The position numbers were made by a program, and so were the translations under genes. From Allolucifera butyrica (GTDB lineage Bacteria; Bacillota; Negativicutes; Sporomusales; UPPP01), in assembly GCF_900476375.1 (NCBI RefSeq), contig NZ_UPPP01000061.1:62001-126000 (forward strand): a DNA stretch of 64,000 nucleotides, given 5' to 3'. Position 1 is the stretch's first letter. Each line of letters opens with the position of its first letter. The notes beneath the pieces were generated by a model that did no database searches, was not told the DNA's origin, and saw only the letters and a list, made by a program, of their open reading frames with translations. Positions 29,083 through 37,943 of the stretch are shown piece by piece.

Positions 29083-29781
29083 TTATTCTATAAGCAGTAT
29101 GCGCCCGCAATTGTCACAATATACAATATCCTGCGTCATCGACAGTTGAACGGCGGGAACGCTCATCCTGCAACCACCGCATACGCCATTTTCCAGTTTG
29201 GCAAGGGGATAAGAGGTTTTCCTCTGCAATGCTTTATAACGGCTTAAAACAACCGGATCAACCTGAGCCGCCACGTTATCATATTGAGACTGCAATTGGC
29301 TGACCTCCGTTTCAATCAGAGCAATTTCCTGTGAAATTTGCTGCTGCTTGACCAAATGTTCTTTTTTCTTCTCTTCAATTTGTTTTTCATCCTGAATAAT
29401 TTTCTGCATCAATTTTTCGGATTCATCCATTCCTTCAAATACTTCCTCTTCCCGCATGGCAATATCCCGTTTGGCCGCGTCATATTTTGTTTTAAGCTGT
29501 TCCATTTCTTTTAAATTGGTAATTTCACCACTATATAAACGTGTTTCGAACTGGTGATATTGTTGAATGATATGAGACAGATCCGTTTCTTGTCGGGCGC
29601 ACACTTTTTTCATACAGACCAATTTCTCGCGGTCTGCAGCCACGCTTTGTATAAGCAGCTTAATTTCCTGCCATAATTGTCTCACTTCTTCCGAACATAT
29701 ATTTTGGTGCCTACTCTTTAGTAAATTTTCCTGCCGTTCAAAAGTCTGAAGCTGCCAAAGCAACTGCAAATCCTCTTTCAT
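29083..29781 (-). CDS. C4-type zinc-ribbon coiled-coil protein (DUF164/zf-RING_7)
   Basis: A 232-residue protein: residues ~1-180 are a long coiled coil rich in Glu, Lys and Gln; the C-terminus is a zinc ribbon with CGGC (~201-204) and CDNC (~222-225), spaced as in the zf-RING_7 family. Related archaeal and bacterial proteins are proposed to bind nucleic acid, but no function is established. ATG 29781 has GAGGAG upstream. It follows the Nif3-like gene by 59 bases, the usual Firmicute arrangement (trmK-yqfO-DUF164). Confidence 0.85.
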   Translation of the reverse strand: MKEDLQLLWQLQTFERQENLLKSRHQNICSEEVRQLWQEIKLLIQSVAADREKLVCMKKVCARQETDLSHIIQQYHQFETRLYSGEITNLKEMEQLKTKYDAAKRDIAMREEEVFEGMDESEKLMQKIIQDEKQIEEKKKEHLVKQQQISQEIALIETEVSQLQSQYDNVAAQVDPVVLSRYKALQRKTSYPLAKLENGVCGGCRMSVPAVQLSMTQDIVYCDNCGRILLIE

Positions 29782-29840
29782 ACCACCAACTCCTCACTTA
29801 TTAGTATAAAATAGAAAGACAGGCAGAATTACACTACCTG

Positions 29841-30962
29841 TCAATCATACCAATGAAAAATATCCTGATTGGCGCCGCCGGAATGAACCGTCAAATCCCA
29901 TTGATTGCTGGCGGCGGACTGCTTTAAATAATTCACAACATGGCTAAGGACGGGGTATTCTGTCGCAAAGTGTCCGGCGTCTATAACCGACAATCCCATT
30001 GATACCGCCTCTTGGGCCTGGTGATACTTTACGTCGCCGGTTACCAGTACCTTCGCACCGGCTTTGGCTGCGGCAGGAATCAATTCTGCGCCGCTGCCGC
30101 CGCATACAGCTACCTTCTGAATTGGCTGATTTGCATCCCCCGCCACTTTTACCGCCGGTATTTGCAATACCTGTTTTACTTGCGAGGCAAACGAAGTCAA
30201 TGACTGAGGTTTTTTCAGGCTGCCGGTACGGCCTAAACCGAAGGATACAACCGGATTCGTCAAGGGATAAAGATCATAAGCAACTTCTTCATACGGATGA
30301 ACCGCCTTTAAACACTGAATCACCTTCGTACTGATTGAGGCCGGTACTACTGTTTCCAGCCGGACTTCTTCCACTGATTCCAATCTGTTTTGCCGGCCAA
30401 TATAAGGGCTTGTTCCTGCGAGCGGCATAAAGGTTCCCATTCCTGCCGCCGTAAACGAACAATGGCTATACTTGCCGATGTGTCCGGCACCGGCATCTAA
30501 TATCGCTGCTCTCACCGGTTCGGCATGGGGACGGGGCACAAAAACAACCAGTTTATTAAATTTTTCAACACGGGTCACCTGTAAAATTAAAATGTCCTGT
30601 AAGCCTACTAATCCGGCCAGGACATCATTGACTCCGCCGGGCGCAATATCCAGGTTGGTATGCGCCGCATAAACGGCAATATTATTTTTTAATAAGACCG
30701 CCAATATATTCCCCAGGTTTTTGTCGGTGCGAATCTTGTCCAGACCTTTAAAAAATAAGGGATGATGGGAAATTATCATATCTACTTTCTGCTCGGCGGC
30801 ATAAAGGACCGTCGGCAAAGTAACATCCAAAACGACCAGAATATTTTTAACTTTCTGCGCCGGGTCCCCCACAAGCAAGCCTACATGGTCCCAGTCTTCA
30901 GCCAAATAGGCAGGAGCTAATTTTTCCATTTCGTCTATCACCATCTGACAAGTTACAGACAT
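29841..30962 (-). CDS. Nif3-like dinuclear metal-centre protein
   Basis: A 373-residue NIF3/YqfO protein. Metal ligands are visible at both ends: ISHHPLFF (~64-71) and HTNLD (~101-105) in the N-terminal half, and the C-terminal pair GHFATE with a preceding GDVKYH. The central ~120 residues (from GGVNDVLAG to HPYEEVAYDL) are the inserted PII-like domain of the Firmicute YqfO form. Often annotated GTP cyclohydrolase I type 2, but that activity is not general. ATG 30962 overlaps the trmK stop by 10 bases. Confidence 0.92.
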   Translation of the reverse strand: MSVTCQMVIDEMEKLAPAYLAEDWDHVGLLVGDPAQKVKNILVVLDVTLPTVLYAAEQKVDMIISHHPLFFKGLDKIRTDKNLGNILAVLLKNNIAVYAAHTNLDIAPGGVNDVLAGLVGLQDILILQVTRVEKFNKLVVFVPRPHAEPVRAAILDAGAGHIGKYSHCSFTAAGMGTFMPLAGTSPYIGRQNRLESVEEVRLETVVPASISTKVIQCLKAVHPYEEVAYDLYPLTNPVVSFGLGRTGSLKKPQSLTSFASQVKQVLQIPAVKVAGDANQPIQKVAVCGGSGAELIPAAAKAGAKVLVTGDVKYHQAQEAVSMGLSVIDAGHFATEYPVLSHVVNYLKQSAASNQWDLTVHSGGANQDIFHWYD

Positions 30963-31642
30963 TTTAAATAAGCCTCCATCTGTTGAATTTTATTCAACAA
31001 TTCGTAATACTTAACCGTAAGAACCGCTTCTTTACTGCCGTTCATTTGGGTGAGGACTTTTTCCCATTGCCCCAATAATAGCTCCATGTGTTCCCGTAAT
31101 AATGGATGACGCCGGCGCCATAATAATGGCCCTACCTCATATAATACCGGCTCGATGGGGTCCATTAAGCCTTTTTCGGCAACAAGGATCTCGTATAGTC
31201 TTCCGTCTTCCTTCACCAGCGTTTCCTGCGTAAGCTTCCAGCCATTGGCAGCCAACCACTGACGGACCTCGCCGGCCCCAATCATTGGCTGTAAAATCAA
31301 GTGCGATAAAGAGGCAACTACTTCCGGCCGGGCTGTCAGTATATGCAGCATGGTAGAGCCGCCCATGCCGGCAATGACGGCGACATCCACTTCATAAGGA
31401 GAAATAATGGTAAAGCCGTCTCCCTGGCGCAAGGAAATCCGGTCGGTCAATGAATGTTGTTTTACGATATTTTGCGCTGCCCGAAACGGACCGGTATGTA
31501 AATCGCCGGCGACAAGGCGGGGGGCGATTTTTTGCTGTATCAGATAAACCGGCAAATAGGCATGGTCTGTGCCTATATCAGCCACAGCCGCTCCTGGTGG
31601 CACAAAAGAGGCGATTGCCATTAACCGCTCACTGATTTTCAA
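30953..31642 (-). CDS. trmK: tRNA (adenine-22-N1)-methyltransferase TrmK
   Basis: A 229-residue SAM-dependent methyltransferase acting on A22 of tRNA. Motif I is VADIGTDHAYLP (~22-33), the GMGG motif (~84-87) and LILQPM (~107-112) are family marks; a C-terminal coiled coil ends the protein. The open frame continues upstream to 31975 only because it reads through tRNA genes; the real start is TTG 31642, seven bases after GAGGG, giving the family's usual length. It is coupled to the Nif3-like gene. Confidence 0.92.
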   Translation of the reverse strand: MKISERLMAIASFVPPGAAVADIGTDHAYLPVYLIQQKIAPRLVAGDLHTGPFRAAQNIVKQHSLTDRISLRQGDGFTIISPYEVDVAVIAGMGGSTMLHILTARPEVVASLSHLILQPMIGAGEVRQWLAANGWKLTQETLVKEDGRLYEILVAEKGLMDPIEPVLYEVGPLLWRRRHPLLREHMELLLGQWEKVLTQMNGSKEAVLTVKYYELLNKIQQMEAYLKCL

Positions 31643-31705
31643 TAGTATTCCCTCGCAATTCTCTAGTAATATTCGTTTAGCGAAAAAAAAATCCTGCTGC
31701 TCTAT

Positions 31706-31730
31706 AATATCAATAATATCAATAATATCA
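31706..31730. repeat. Nine-base tandem repeat
   Basis: Nearly three copies of AATATCAAT in tandem, between trmK and the repeat/terminator that follow the tRNA cluster. Confidence 0.85.
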
Positions 31731-31753
31731 TAAGAAAGACCCAAAGGGTCTTT
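31730..31753 (+). repeat. Dispersed repeat, copy f
   Basis: Identical over 24 bases to copy e, and followed at once by ACTTTCTGGTCCCACAAAAAA (31754-31774), which differs by one base from the module near copy e. It sits just past the tRNA terminator on the minus strand. Confidence 0.85.
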
Positions 31754-31768
31754 ACTTTCTGGTCCCAC

Positions 31769-31797
31769 AAAAAAACGCAAAGCAATTACCGCTTTGC
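31769..31797 (-). terminator. Intrinsic terminator of the tRNA cluster
   Basis: On the minus strand GCAAAGC-GGTAATT-GCTTTGC is followed by GTTTTTTT. Confidence 0.85.
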
Positions 31798-31827
31798 ATC
31801 GAACTCTTAGAAAAGATATTATAAAAT

Positions 31828-31903
<76 letters not shown>

Positions 31904-31906
31904 ACA

Positions 31907-31981
31907 TGGTGACCCGTAGGGGATTCGAACCCCTGATACCGCCGTGAAAGGGCGGTGTCTTAACCACTTGACCAACGGGCC
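31907..31981 (-). tRNA. tRNA-Glu (UUC)
   Basis: A 75-base tRNA with encoded CCA. Anticodon loop CTTTCAC (anticodon TTC), T loop GTTCGAATC, and D arm GGTCAAGTGGTTAAGAC. Only three bases separate it from tRNA-Val. Confidence 0.95.
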
Positions 31982-31997
31982 ATGCTAATAAAAAAGG

Positions 31998-32072
31998 TGG
32001 TGGGCCCACCTGGGATCGAACCAGGGACCAGCCGGTTATGAGCCGGCTGCTCTACCGCTGAGCTATAGGCCC
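31998..32072 (-). tRNA. tRNA with CAU anticodon (Met, or Ile2)
   Basis: A 75-base tRNA with encoded CCA and loop CTCATAA (anticodon CAT). The acceptor is GGGCCTA/TGGGCCC. A CAU anticodon serves initiator Met, elongator Met or, after lysidine modification, Ile. The paired first base and the lack of the GGG/CCC anticodon-stem signature argue against initiator. The anticodon arm GGCTCATAACC is shared by elongator Met and Ile2 tRNAs, so I leave both open. Confidence 0.93.
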
Positions 32073-32132
32073 TTATAGATATTTAAAACAGGTTTTCCGA
32101 AGAAAGCCTGTCTAAAACCTCTTGTGATAAGC

Positions 32133-32207
32133 TGGCTCCTCGAGTAGGACTCGAACCTACAACCACTCGGTTAACAGCCGAGTGCTCTACCATTGAGCTA
32201 TCGAGGA
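32133..32207 (-). tRNA. tRNA-Asn (GUU)
   Basis: A 75-base tRNA with encoded CCA. TCCTCGA/TCGAGGA acceptor, anticodon loop CTGTTAA (anticodon GTT), T loop GTTCGAGTC. First gene after the cluster promoter. It is a substrate of queuosine modification by the Tgt/QueA encoded in this window. Confidence 0.95.
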
Positions 32208-32225
32208 ACGTCACCAACAAGAAAT

Positions 32226-32254
32226 ATTATACGATAATGTAGGGATTACGTCAA
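32226..32254 (-). promoter_or_regulatory. Sigma-A promoter of the tRNA cluster
   Basis: TTGACG (32249-32254) and perfect TATAAT (32226-32231) with a 17-base spacer on the minus strand, starting transcription about 12 bases before tRNA-Asn. Confidence 0.88.
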
Positions 32255-32292
32255 GTGATTTCTTTAAATACTTTTAATTGGAATCAAAAGTG

Positions 32293-33402
32293 TTATTCCA
32301 GAAAATCTTTGAGTTTTTTACTCCGGCTGGGATGTCTCAACTTGCGCAGCGCTTTGGCCTCAATTTGACGAATCCGTTCCCGCGTCACCCCAAAGTGTTG
32401 TCCCACTTCTTCCAAGGTACGCGCCCTTCCATCGTCCAATCCGAAACGCAGCCGCAACACCTTTTCTTCCCGCGGTGTAAGCGTCTCCAATACTTCCTCC
32501 AACTGTTCCTTTAAAAGCATAAAGGAAGCGGCTTCCGCCGGAGCCGGAGCATCCTGATCCTCAATAAAATCACCAAGATGCGAATCTTCTTCTTCTCCAA
32601 TTGGAGTTTCCAACGATACCGGTTCTTGTGCAATTTTCATGATTTCCCGTACCCGGTCCACACTAATATCCATTTCACCGGCTATTTCTTCCGGCGATGG
32701 TTCATGCCCCAATTCCTGTAACAGCTGTCTTGAAACCCGGATTAGTTTGTTGATCGTTTCTACCATATGAACGGGTATACGAATTGTCCTGGCTTGGTCG
32801 GCAATCGCGCGGGTGATGGCTTGACGAATCCACCAAGTGGCATAAGTACTGAATTTATACCCTTTGTTATAATCAAATTTTTCTACCGCTTTAATTAAGC
32901 CAAGATTCCCTTCCTGAATCAAATCTAAAAATAGCATTCCCCGCCCAACATAACGTTTGGCGATACTGACAACTAGCCGCAGATTGGCCTCGGCCAAACG
33001 GCGCTTAGCCTCATCATCCCCCAGTTCCATTTTTTTGGCTAACTGAATTTCTTCTTCGGCGCTTAAAAGGGGTACACGGCCAATTTCCTTAAGATACATG
33101 CGCACCGGGTCATCAATGCTAATACCCTCAGGAATGGTTAAATCGATGTCTACCTCTTCCTGCGTTACTTCTATTTCTGAAATATCCGGGCCTTCTAGAT
33201 TATCAACGTCAGGAATTTCATCTACTATTTCGATTCCTTTATTTTGAAACAGCTCGTAAATGTCGTCAATTTCATCCGGTGATAAATCCTCACTTTGCAA
33301 GCGGTCCATAAATTCACCGGAAGTTAATACCCCACCACGTTTTTTGGCTGTATGCAAGAGTTCATTTACATTATCCGTTGTAATATTTTTTTTCTCTGTC
33401 AT
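32293..33402 (-). CDS. rpoD: Primary sigma factor SigA (RpoD)
   Basis: A 369-residue housekeeping sigma factor. A short region 1.1 occupies residues ~1-60, region 1.2 begins near [17 protein letters not shown] (~96-112), region 2.4 has the [18 protein letters not shown] block (~196-213, -10 recognition), region 3 has [12 protein letters not shown], and region 4.2 near the end has [13 protein letters not shown] and [18 protein letters not shown] (-35 recognition). The many near-consensus TTGACA/TATAAT pairs in this window fit it. ATG 33402 is behind GGGGGGAG. It follows dnaG, as in the Firmicute macromolecular-synthesis operon without rpsU (rpsU is at 56911). Confidence 0.98.
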   Translation of the reverse strand: MTEKKNITTDNVNELLHTAKKRGGVLTSGEFMDRLQSEDLSPDEIDDIYELFQNKGIEIVDEIPDVDNLEGPDISEIEVTQEEVDIDLTIPEGISIDDPVRMYLKEIGRVPLLSAEEEIQLAKKMELGDDEAKRRLAEANLRLVVSIAKRYVGRGMLFLDLIQEGNLGLIKAVEKFDYNKGYKFSTYATWWIRQAITRAIADQARTIRIPVHMVETINKLIRVSRQLLQELGHEPSPEEIAGEMDISVDRVREIMKIAQEPVSLETPIGEEEDSHLGDFIEDQDAPAPAEAASFMLLKEQLEEVLETLTPREEKVLRLRFGLDDGRARTLEEVGQHFGVTRERIRQIEAKALRKLRHPSRSKKLKDFLE

Positions 33403-33453
33403 TCTATCTCCCCCCCTCCGTTGGTTGGCCCGTTTAAGACATGAAACTGATTA

Positions 33454-35259
33454 TTACGGTTTATATAATTTGCTAATTTCATCTTTAATTCGCTGACTTT
33501 CCGCTAATTCCTGCAGAAAGTTACTATCCCCCATACGTTGTAATTCATCGGCTCGCAAACGATGTTGTTCATACAATAAGTTTAAGTGCGACAATTTAAC
33601 TGCCCTAATACAATCATCAATCATTCTGCTTACATCAGTACACGGAAACTCCAATAACATAATATGGGAAAATTCGGCATTGGCTTTTTCACTCAAATTC
33701 ATCGCCAATATTACCGGCTCAATCTTTCCTCCTGCCGCAAAGGCATTAAATAAAGAATGTACGATTTCACGCCGCCATGTATCTTCAATTGAATCAGCAT
33801 CAATTTGGACTTGTACGTACGGGATCAAAGCACTGTCGTCACACATAAGACGGATCATTTGACGTTCCGCTTGTACGGCGGCAGTGTCAACAGCTTTAGG
33901 CATTGTTATTATGTCCATATTTTTACCCGTTTTTACATTTTTATCCTTTTGAGTCGTTGTTAAGTATTTCCGCAATTCACTGCGAATGGCACTTTCGGCA
34001 ACTCCCAGGGTCTGGGAAAGACGGATAATATAAGCGTTGACTTCCACCGCATTATTCGAATCCGCCAGTACCGGTACAATTTTGCCAACAACGGCTACTT
34101 TTCCTTCCAGCGTGGTATGATCGATGGTTTCCAGAGCCAGCTGAAGCTGGTAATCGATAAGGGTCGCCGCGTTTTTTACGAGAGTGCGGAATTCTTCAAT
34201 ACCATGCTTACGGATAAATTCGTCGGGATCTTTGCCATCGGGAATTTTCACCACCCGGACTTTCGCGCCTAAAACGCGCACGATGGATAAAGCGCGCAAA
34301 GTAGCATTTTGGCCGGCAGCATCACTATCATAGGCAAAAATGATTTCCGCCCCGTAACGCAATAACGGCTTTGCCTGTTCCGCCGTAAACGCGGTACCCA
34401 GGGAAGCAACGACATTCGCCATTCCATGAGCGTGAGCCGTAATGGCATCCATATATCCCTCTACCACAATGGCCTGACCGGAACTACGGATATGTTCACC
34501 GGCAATGTCCAATCCATACAAAATATGACGTTTGTTAAAAATGGGCGTTTCCGGCGAATTTAAATATTTGGGCTGGGTCTGATCCATAATGCGGCCGCCA
34601 AACCCGACAACCTTGCCTCTGGCATTACATATGGGAAATATAATCCGGTCACGAAAGCGGTCATAAAAACCTTCTCCCCCGTTTTTATGTACTGCTAATC
34701 CTGCTTTCAGTAAAATATCGGCCTTCAGATTTCGTTTTAAAAGGGCATTAGATAGTTTATCCCAAGCAGCCGGAGCGTAACCCAGCCTAAATTTCACGGC
34801 AATTTCGGCGGTAATACCACGGTGGGCTAAGTAATTTCTGGCATTTATGCCATAATCGGTCTTAGTCAGACAAGAATGGAAAAAATTGCGGGCCAGTTCA
34901 TTAGCCTGAAATAAACTGGCGATTTCCTTTTCTCTTTCTCTTTCGTAAGCGGACTTTTCTTTTTCCGGCAAAGGAATATTCATTTTATTGGCCAGTATTT
35001 TTACGGCTTCCATAAAACCGACATTTTCAATTTTCATCAAAAAACTAAAAATATTTCCTCCCGTATGACAGCCAAAACAATAGAAAAAACCTTTATCGGG
35101 CGTAACCGAAAAAGAAGGCGTATTTTCATGATGAAATGGACAGCAACCCCAAAAATTTTTCCCTCTTTTTTTTAGCGGTACATAATCAGATATAATATTT
35201 ACAATATCCCCTTCGGCTCGCAATCGTTCAATCAGGTCTTCATACTGTACATCTTTCAT
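33454..35259 (-). CDS. dnaG: DNA primase
   Basis: A 601-residue replication primase. The N-terminal CHC2 zinc finger has C40, H43, C61 and C64 (CPFHHE..., CFGC); the TOPRIM core carries IVVEGYMDAITA (~261-272) and IIFAYDSDAAGQNA (~306-319); the C-terminal ~150 residues form the DnaB-helicase-binding domain. ATG 35259 has GTGGTGA upstream. It is cotranscribed with rpoD (51-base gap). Confidence 0.97.
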   Translation of the reverse strand: MKDVQYEDLIERLRAEGDIVNIISDYVPLKKRGKNFWGCCPFHHENTPSFSVTPDKGFFYCFGCHTGGNIFSFLMKIENVGFMEAVKILANKMNIPLPEKEKSAYEREREKEIASLFQANELARNFFHSCLTKTDYGINARNYLAHRGITAEIAVKFRLGYAPAAWDKLSNALLKRNLKADILLKAGLAVHKNGGEGFYDRFRDRIIFPICNARGKVVGFGGRIMDQTQPKYLNSPETPIFNKRHILYGLDIAGEHIRSSGQAIVVEGYMDAITAHAHGMANVVASLGTAFTAEQAKPLLRYGAEIIFAYDSDAAGQNATLRALSIVRVLGAKVRVVKIPDGKDPDEFIRKHGIEEFRTLVKNAATLIDYQLQLALETIDHTTLEGKVAVVGKIVPVLADSNNAVEVNAYIIRLSQTLGVAESAIRSELRKYLTTTQKDKNVKTGKNMDIITMPKAVDTAAVQAERQMIRLMCDDSALIPYVQVQIDADSIEDTWRREIVHSLFNAFAAGGKIEPVILAMNLSEKANAEFSHIMLLEFPCTDVSRMIDDCIRAVKLSHLNLLYEQHRLRADELQRMGDSNFLQELAESQRIKDEISKLYKP

Positions 35260-35422
35260 ATTTTCACCACTACAAGCATGTAAATATAAATACGGTTTAT
35301 AAAAGTATCCCTTTCTTAGTTTCCGAATCCGCTTTGATACGTATGATCCGCTCCAAGCTTATGTGTATTCTACATTTTTTTCTCAAATCCTGCTCCCTTA
35401 CATTTTCTCTTTTTTGCTTCTG

Positions 35423-35451
35423 ATTATAAGATATTCAATAAAAGTTTTTAA
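35423..35451 (-). promoter_or_regulatory. Possible promoter of dnaG-rpoD
   Basis: Perfect TATAAT (35423-35428) with a weak TTAAAA -35 box (35446-35451) at 17 bases on the minus strand. The leader to dnaG would be about 160 bases. No other clear pair was found in this 237-base gap. Confidence 0.4.
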
Positions 35452-35496
35452 TATCCTTTTCCCTCTTGACAAATCATTCTGGATCATTATAAGAAT

Positions 35497-36495
35497 TTAG
35501 TCTGAGCCACCCCAGGTTGAAGGAATACAGATTTTTTTAAATAATTGAATGGCATATAAATCGCTCAGCCCGGCAATGTAGTCGACGACCGTTGTTTGCA
35601 GTCCCCATTTTTGTTCCCGGTTCTGGAATTCTTGCGGTAGAACATCGGGGCTATTCATAAAAAAATCAAATAATTTACCAACCACAAATTTAGCCTTTTT
35701 TCTATCAAATTCCAAGGCTGGAGAACGATATATTTTAGCAAACATAAATTCCCGCAATTCGTGCATTGCCTGCTGAACTTCCGGCGACATGCTAATTTCA
35801 TTATGCCCATTTGAGGACTCAATCATGTCTTTTACCATTGACGTAATCATAGCTGACGGTTTGGTGCCGAGCACTTTCGTTACCCGGTCAGGCAAATCGT
35901 CAGGACGAATCATCCCGGCCCGTATTCCATCATCATAATCATGGCATAAATAAGCAATCCGGTCACCAATCCGGACAATATTTCCTTCTAATGTATAAGG
36001 CAGGTTTGGCCCGGTATGATTGAGGATACCGTCTTTAACATCCAGGGTTAGATTAAGGCCCCGGCCTTCGTGTTCCAGATATTCTACAACCCGCAAACTC
36101 TGTTCATTATGATTATAATGACCGACAATTTCCCGGAGTGCCTCTTCGCCGGCATGGCCAAAAGGCGTATGGCCGACATCATGGCCAAGGGCAATTGCTT
36201 CCGTTAAATCTTCATTTAACAGTAAGCCCCGGGCAATAGTCCGGGAAATTTGCGCCACTTCCAAACTATGGGTCATACGCATGCGATAATGGTCACCCGG
36301 TGTTATATAAACTTGTGTTTTATGCTTTAACCTTCGGAATGCTTTGCTATGAATGATCCGGTCCCGGTCACGCTGATACGCGGTACGGAATTCACAGGGT
36401 TCTTCCCGGTAATTTCGTTTTGCCTCTTGACTTTTTGCCGCATAGAGAGATAATAGACTATATTCCTGCTGTTCAATTCGTTCACGAATATTCAT
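35497..36495 (-). CDS. dGTP triphosphohydrolase-like HD protein
   Basis: A 332-residue protein of the Dgt family (short, type 2). It shows RRLKHKTQVYI, the HD ligands in MTHSLEVAQ and GHDVGHTPFGHAGE (~115-128), a HNEQSLRVVE block, and the late D in RIGDRIAYLCHDYDD. Such enzymes strip triphosphate from dNTPs. ATG 36495 has AGGAGGAGG upstream; the frame extending to 36717 runs through the divergent promoter region and the lptA-like gene and is rejected. It lies upstream of dnaG, a common clostridial pairing. Confidence 0.92.
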   Translation of the reverse strand: MNIRERIEQQEYSLLSLYAAKSQEAKRNYREEPCEFRTAYQRDRDRIIHSKAFRRLKHKTQVYITPGDHYRMRMTHSLEVAQISRTIARGLLLNEDLTEAIALGHDVGHTPFGHAGEEALREIVGHYNHNEQSLRVVEYLEHEGRGLNLTLDVKDGILNHTGPNLPYTLEGNIVRIGDRIAYLCHDYDDGIRAGMIRPDDLPDRVTKVLGTKPSAMITSMVKDMIESSNGHNEISMSPEVQQAMHELREFMFAKIYRSPALEFDRKKAKFVVGKLFDFFMNSPDVLPQEFQNREQKWGLQTTVVDYIAGLSDLYAIQLFKKICIPSTWGGSD

Positions 36496-36557
36496 AGAAC
36501 CTCCTCCTGTTACCATGGCTCCCATGCATTTCCATACCTCTTTTTTATTGAATCTGT

Positions 36558-36563
36558 TATAAT
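36558..36563 (+). promoter_or_regulatory. Extended -10 box for the lptA-like gene
   Basis: TGTTATAATGG on the plus strand gives TGn plus perfect TATAAT, 23 bases before the ATG. The -35 region is poor, as extended -10 promoters allow. Confidence 0.6.
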
Positions 36564-36586
36564 GGACGTGAAAGGCGGAGTGAAAA

Positions 36587-37063
36587 ATGAAACGTAGAAT
36601 CTTTTTACTTGTTATTTTTTTACTAGTTCTTTTAACTACAACCGGATTTGCCGCTAAACCCGTTATTCGAGCCGACAATACATATTTTGACATCAATACG
36701 GGTTTGTATGTACTCAATGGGAATGTATATATTCAAGTTAACAACCGTATTATCACCGCCGGTCAGGCTAAAGTCAATGTTGCCGGCCTTGAAGTATGGG
36801 GTTCCGGCGGCGTTACCGTAACCCAGGACGATATTAACTTTACGGGTGACAGTGTTTATGTTTATGGTGCTCAAGACCAAGCCAAAATTGACGGCGGTGT
36901 TAAGCTGACCCGTACAGGCTTAACAATCACGGCGGATCAGGTAGACTTTAACTGGCAAAATAAAATTGCCGTGTTTAGCGGTCATGTACAGGTGTCGCAA
37001 AACGGCAACGCGTACAGTGCCGACAGTGTAAATTATAATGTTGCAACCAATACCATTTTATAA
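36587..37063 (+). CDS. LptA/OstA-like periplasmic protein
   Basis: A 158-residue exported protein: signal peptide MKRRIFLLVIFLLVLLTTTGFA, cut after A22 or A23, then repeated beta strands (VYIQVNNRIITAGQAKV, INFTGDSVYVY, LTITADQVDF, YSADSVNYN) in the OstA jelly-roll pattern. LptA bridges lipopolysaccharide across the periplasm, so the gene implies a diderm envelope. At this size it is near LptA length, but no lptBCFG genes adjoin it, so a related OstA-domain role is possible. It has GGAG upstream, its own promoter and terminator, and is the only plus-strand gene here. Confidence 0.82.
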   Translation: MKRRIFLLVIFLLVLLTTTGFAAKPVIRADNTYFDINTGLYVLNGNVYIQVNNRIITAGQAKVNVAGLEVWGSGGVTVTQDDINFTGDSVYVYGAQDQAKIDGGVKLTRTGLTITADQVDFNWQNKIAVFSGHVQVSQNGNAYSADSVNYNVATNTIL

Positions 37064-37070
37064 TATGGAC

Positions 37071-37100
37071 AACCTCCGGATTTGCCGGAGGTTTCTTTTT
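37071..37100 (+). terminator. Intrinsic terminator of the lptA-like gene
   Basis: AACCTCCGG-ATTTG-CCGGAGGTT followed by TCTTTTT on the plus strand, eight bases after the stop codon. Confidence 0.9.
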
Positions 37101-37104
37101 ATAT

Positions 37105-37130
37105 ATAAAAGACCCTTAGGGCCCTTTCTG
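37105..37130 (-). repeat. Dispersed repeat, copy g, over the ppsR stop
   Basis: Plus strand ATAAAAGACCCTTAGGGCCCTTTCTG, a GACCC/GGG variant of the family. It includes the ppsR stop codon and, on the minus strand, ends in CTTTTAT, so it may act as a weak terminator facing the lptA terminator. Confidence 0.55.
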
Positions 37131-37943
37131 TAATACGCAATTTTTATAAGCAATTTCCAGAAGCGTATTGGCGGTTTCTTCAATTGCCTTATTGGATACG
37201 TCGATGACCGGACAATGGATCCGGTCCATAATTGATTTGGCATAGTGTAATTCTTCCTCAATCCGTTCGACATTGGCATATTTGGAATCCGGTCCCAAAC
37301 CCATGATTCTTAAACGCTCCGAACGAATGCTATTCAGTTTTTGGGGATCGATGATTAAACCTACGACCCGTTGCGGCGATACCTCAAATAATTCCTCCGG
37401 CGGTGGAATCTCCGGCACTAACGGTACGTTGGCAACTTTGAGTTTTTTATGGGCCAAATACATGCTTAAGGGAGTTTTAGAAGTACGGGATACGCCGATA
37501 ATAACCATGTCGGCTTTCAATAGACCCCACGGATTTTTTCCGTCATCATATTTTACGGCAAATTCTACCGCTTCCACCCGTTTAAAATATTCCTGGTCTA
37601 ATTTATGCATTAAACCTGGTTTTAACCTGGGAGGCGACTGCACAATATTTTGCACTCCGGAAATCATCGGCCCCATGATATCAACCGTAGGAATATTATG
37701 CTGCGAAGCTTGTGCTGTCAATGCGTCCCTTAAGTCAGGCGACACCAGGGTATGACAAATAACGCAGGTATGACGGACGGCCTCCTCTACCACTTCCTCG
37801 ATTTGCTGTACCGAATGAATGTATGGAATGCGAATAATATCCAGTTTTTCGGTGTCGAACTGGCTGGCGGTAGCCCTGGCCACCATTTCAGCTGTTTCGC
37901 CGATTGAATCGGATAATACATAAATAATTGGCGCAGCTATAAT
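37116..37943 (-). CDS. PPDK/PEP-synthetase regulatory protein (PPSR family)
   Basis: A bifunctional kinase/phosphorylase that inactivates and reactivates pyruvate phosphate dikinase or PEP synthase. Marks are IIYVLSDSIGETAEMVARA at the start, the P-loop-like IGVSRTSKTPLSMYLA (~148-163) and KVANVPLVPE. The gene has no ATG/GTG/TTG at the expected place: a strong AAAAGGGGG lies five bases before ATT (37943) and eight before ATA, which would give the family length of about 275 residues. The only canonical in-frame option is TTG 38003, with no ribosome site and 20 atypical residues. Confidence 0.88.
   Translation of the reverse strand: MIAAPIIYVLSDSIGETAEMVARATASQFDTEKLDIIRIPYIHSVQQIEEVVEEAVRHTCVICHTLVSPDLRDALTAQASQHNIPTVDIMGPMISGVQNIVQSPPRLKPGLMHKLDQEYFKRVEAVEFAVKYDDGKNPWGLLKADMVIIGVSRTSKTPLSMYLAHKKLKVANVPLVPEIPPPEELFEVSPQRVVGLIIDPQKLNSIRSERLRIMGLGPDSKYANVERIEEELHYAKSIMDRIHCPVIDVSNKAIEETANTLLEIAYKNCVLQKGP

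Noticed and set aside
31706-31730. Possible CRISPR-like array from the tandem AATATCAAT repeat
   Set aside because: Units are nine bases with no spacers and fewer than three copies; it is a simple tandem repeat. No cas genes occur in the window.
36496-36717. N-terminal extension of the dgt-like protein
   Set aside because: It crosses the divergent promoter and the lptA-like gene; ATG 36495 has AGGAGGAGG.
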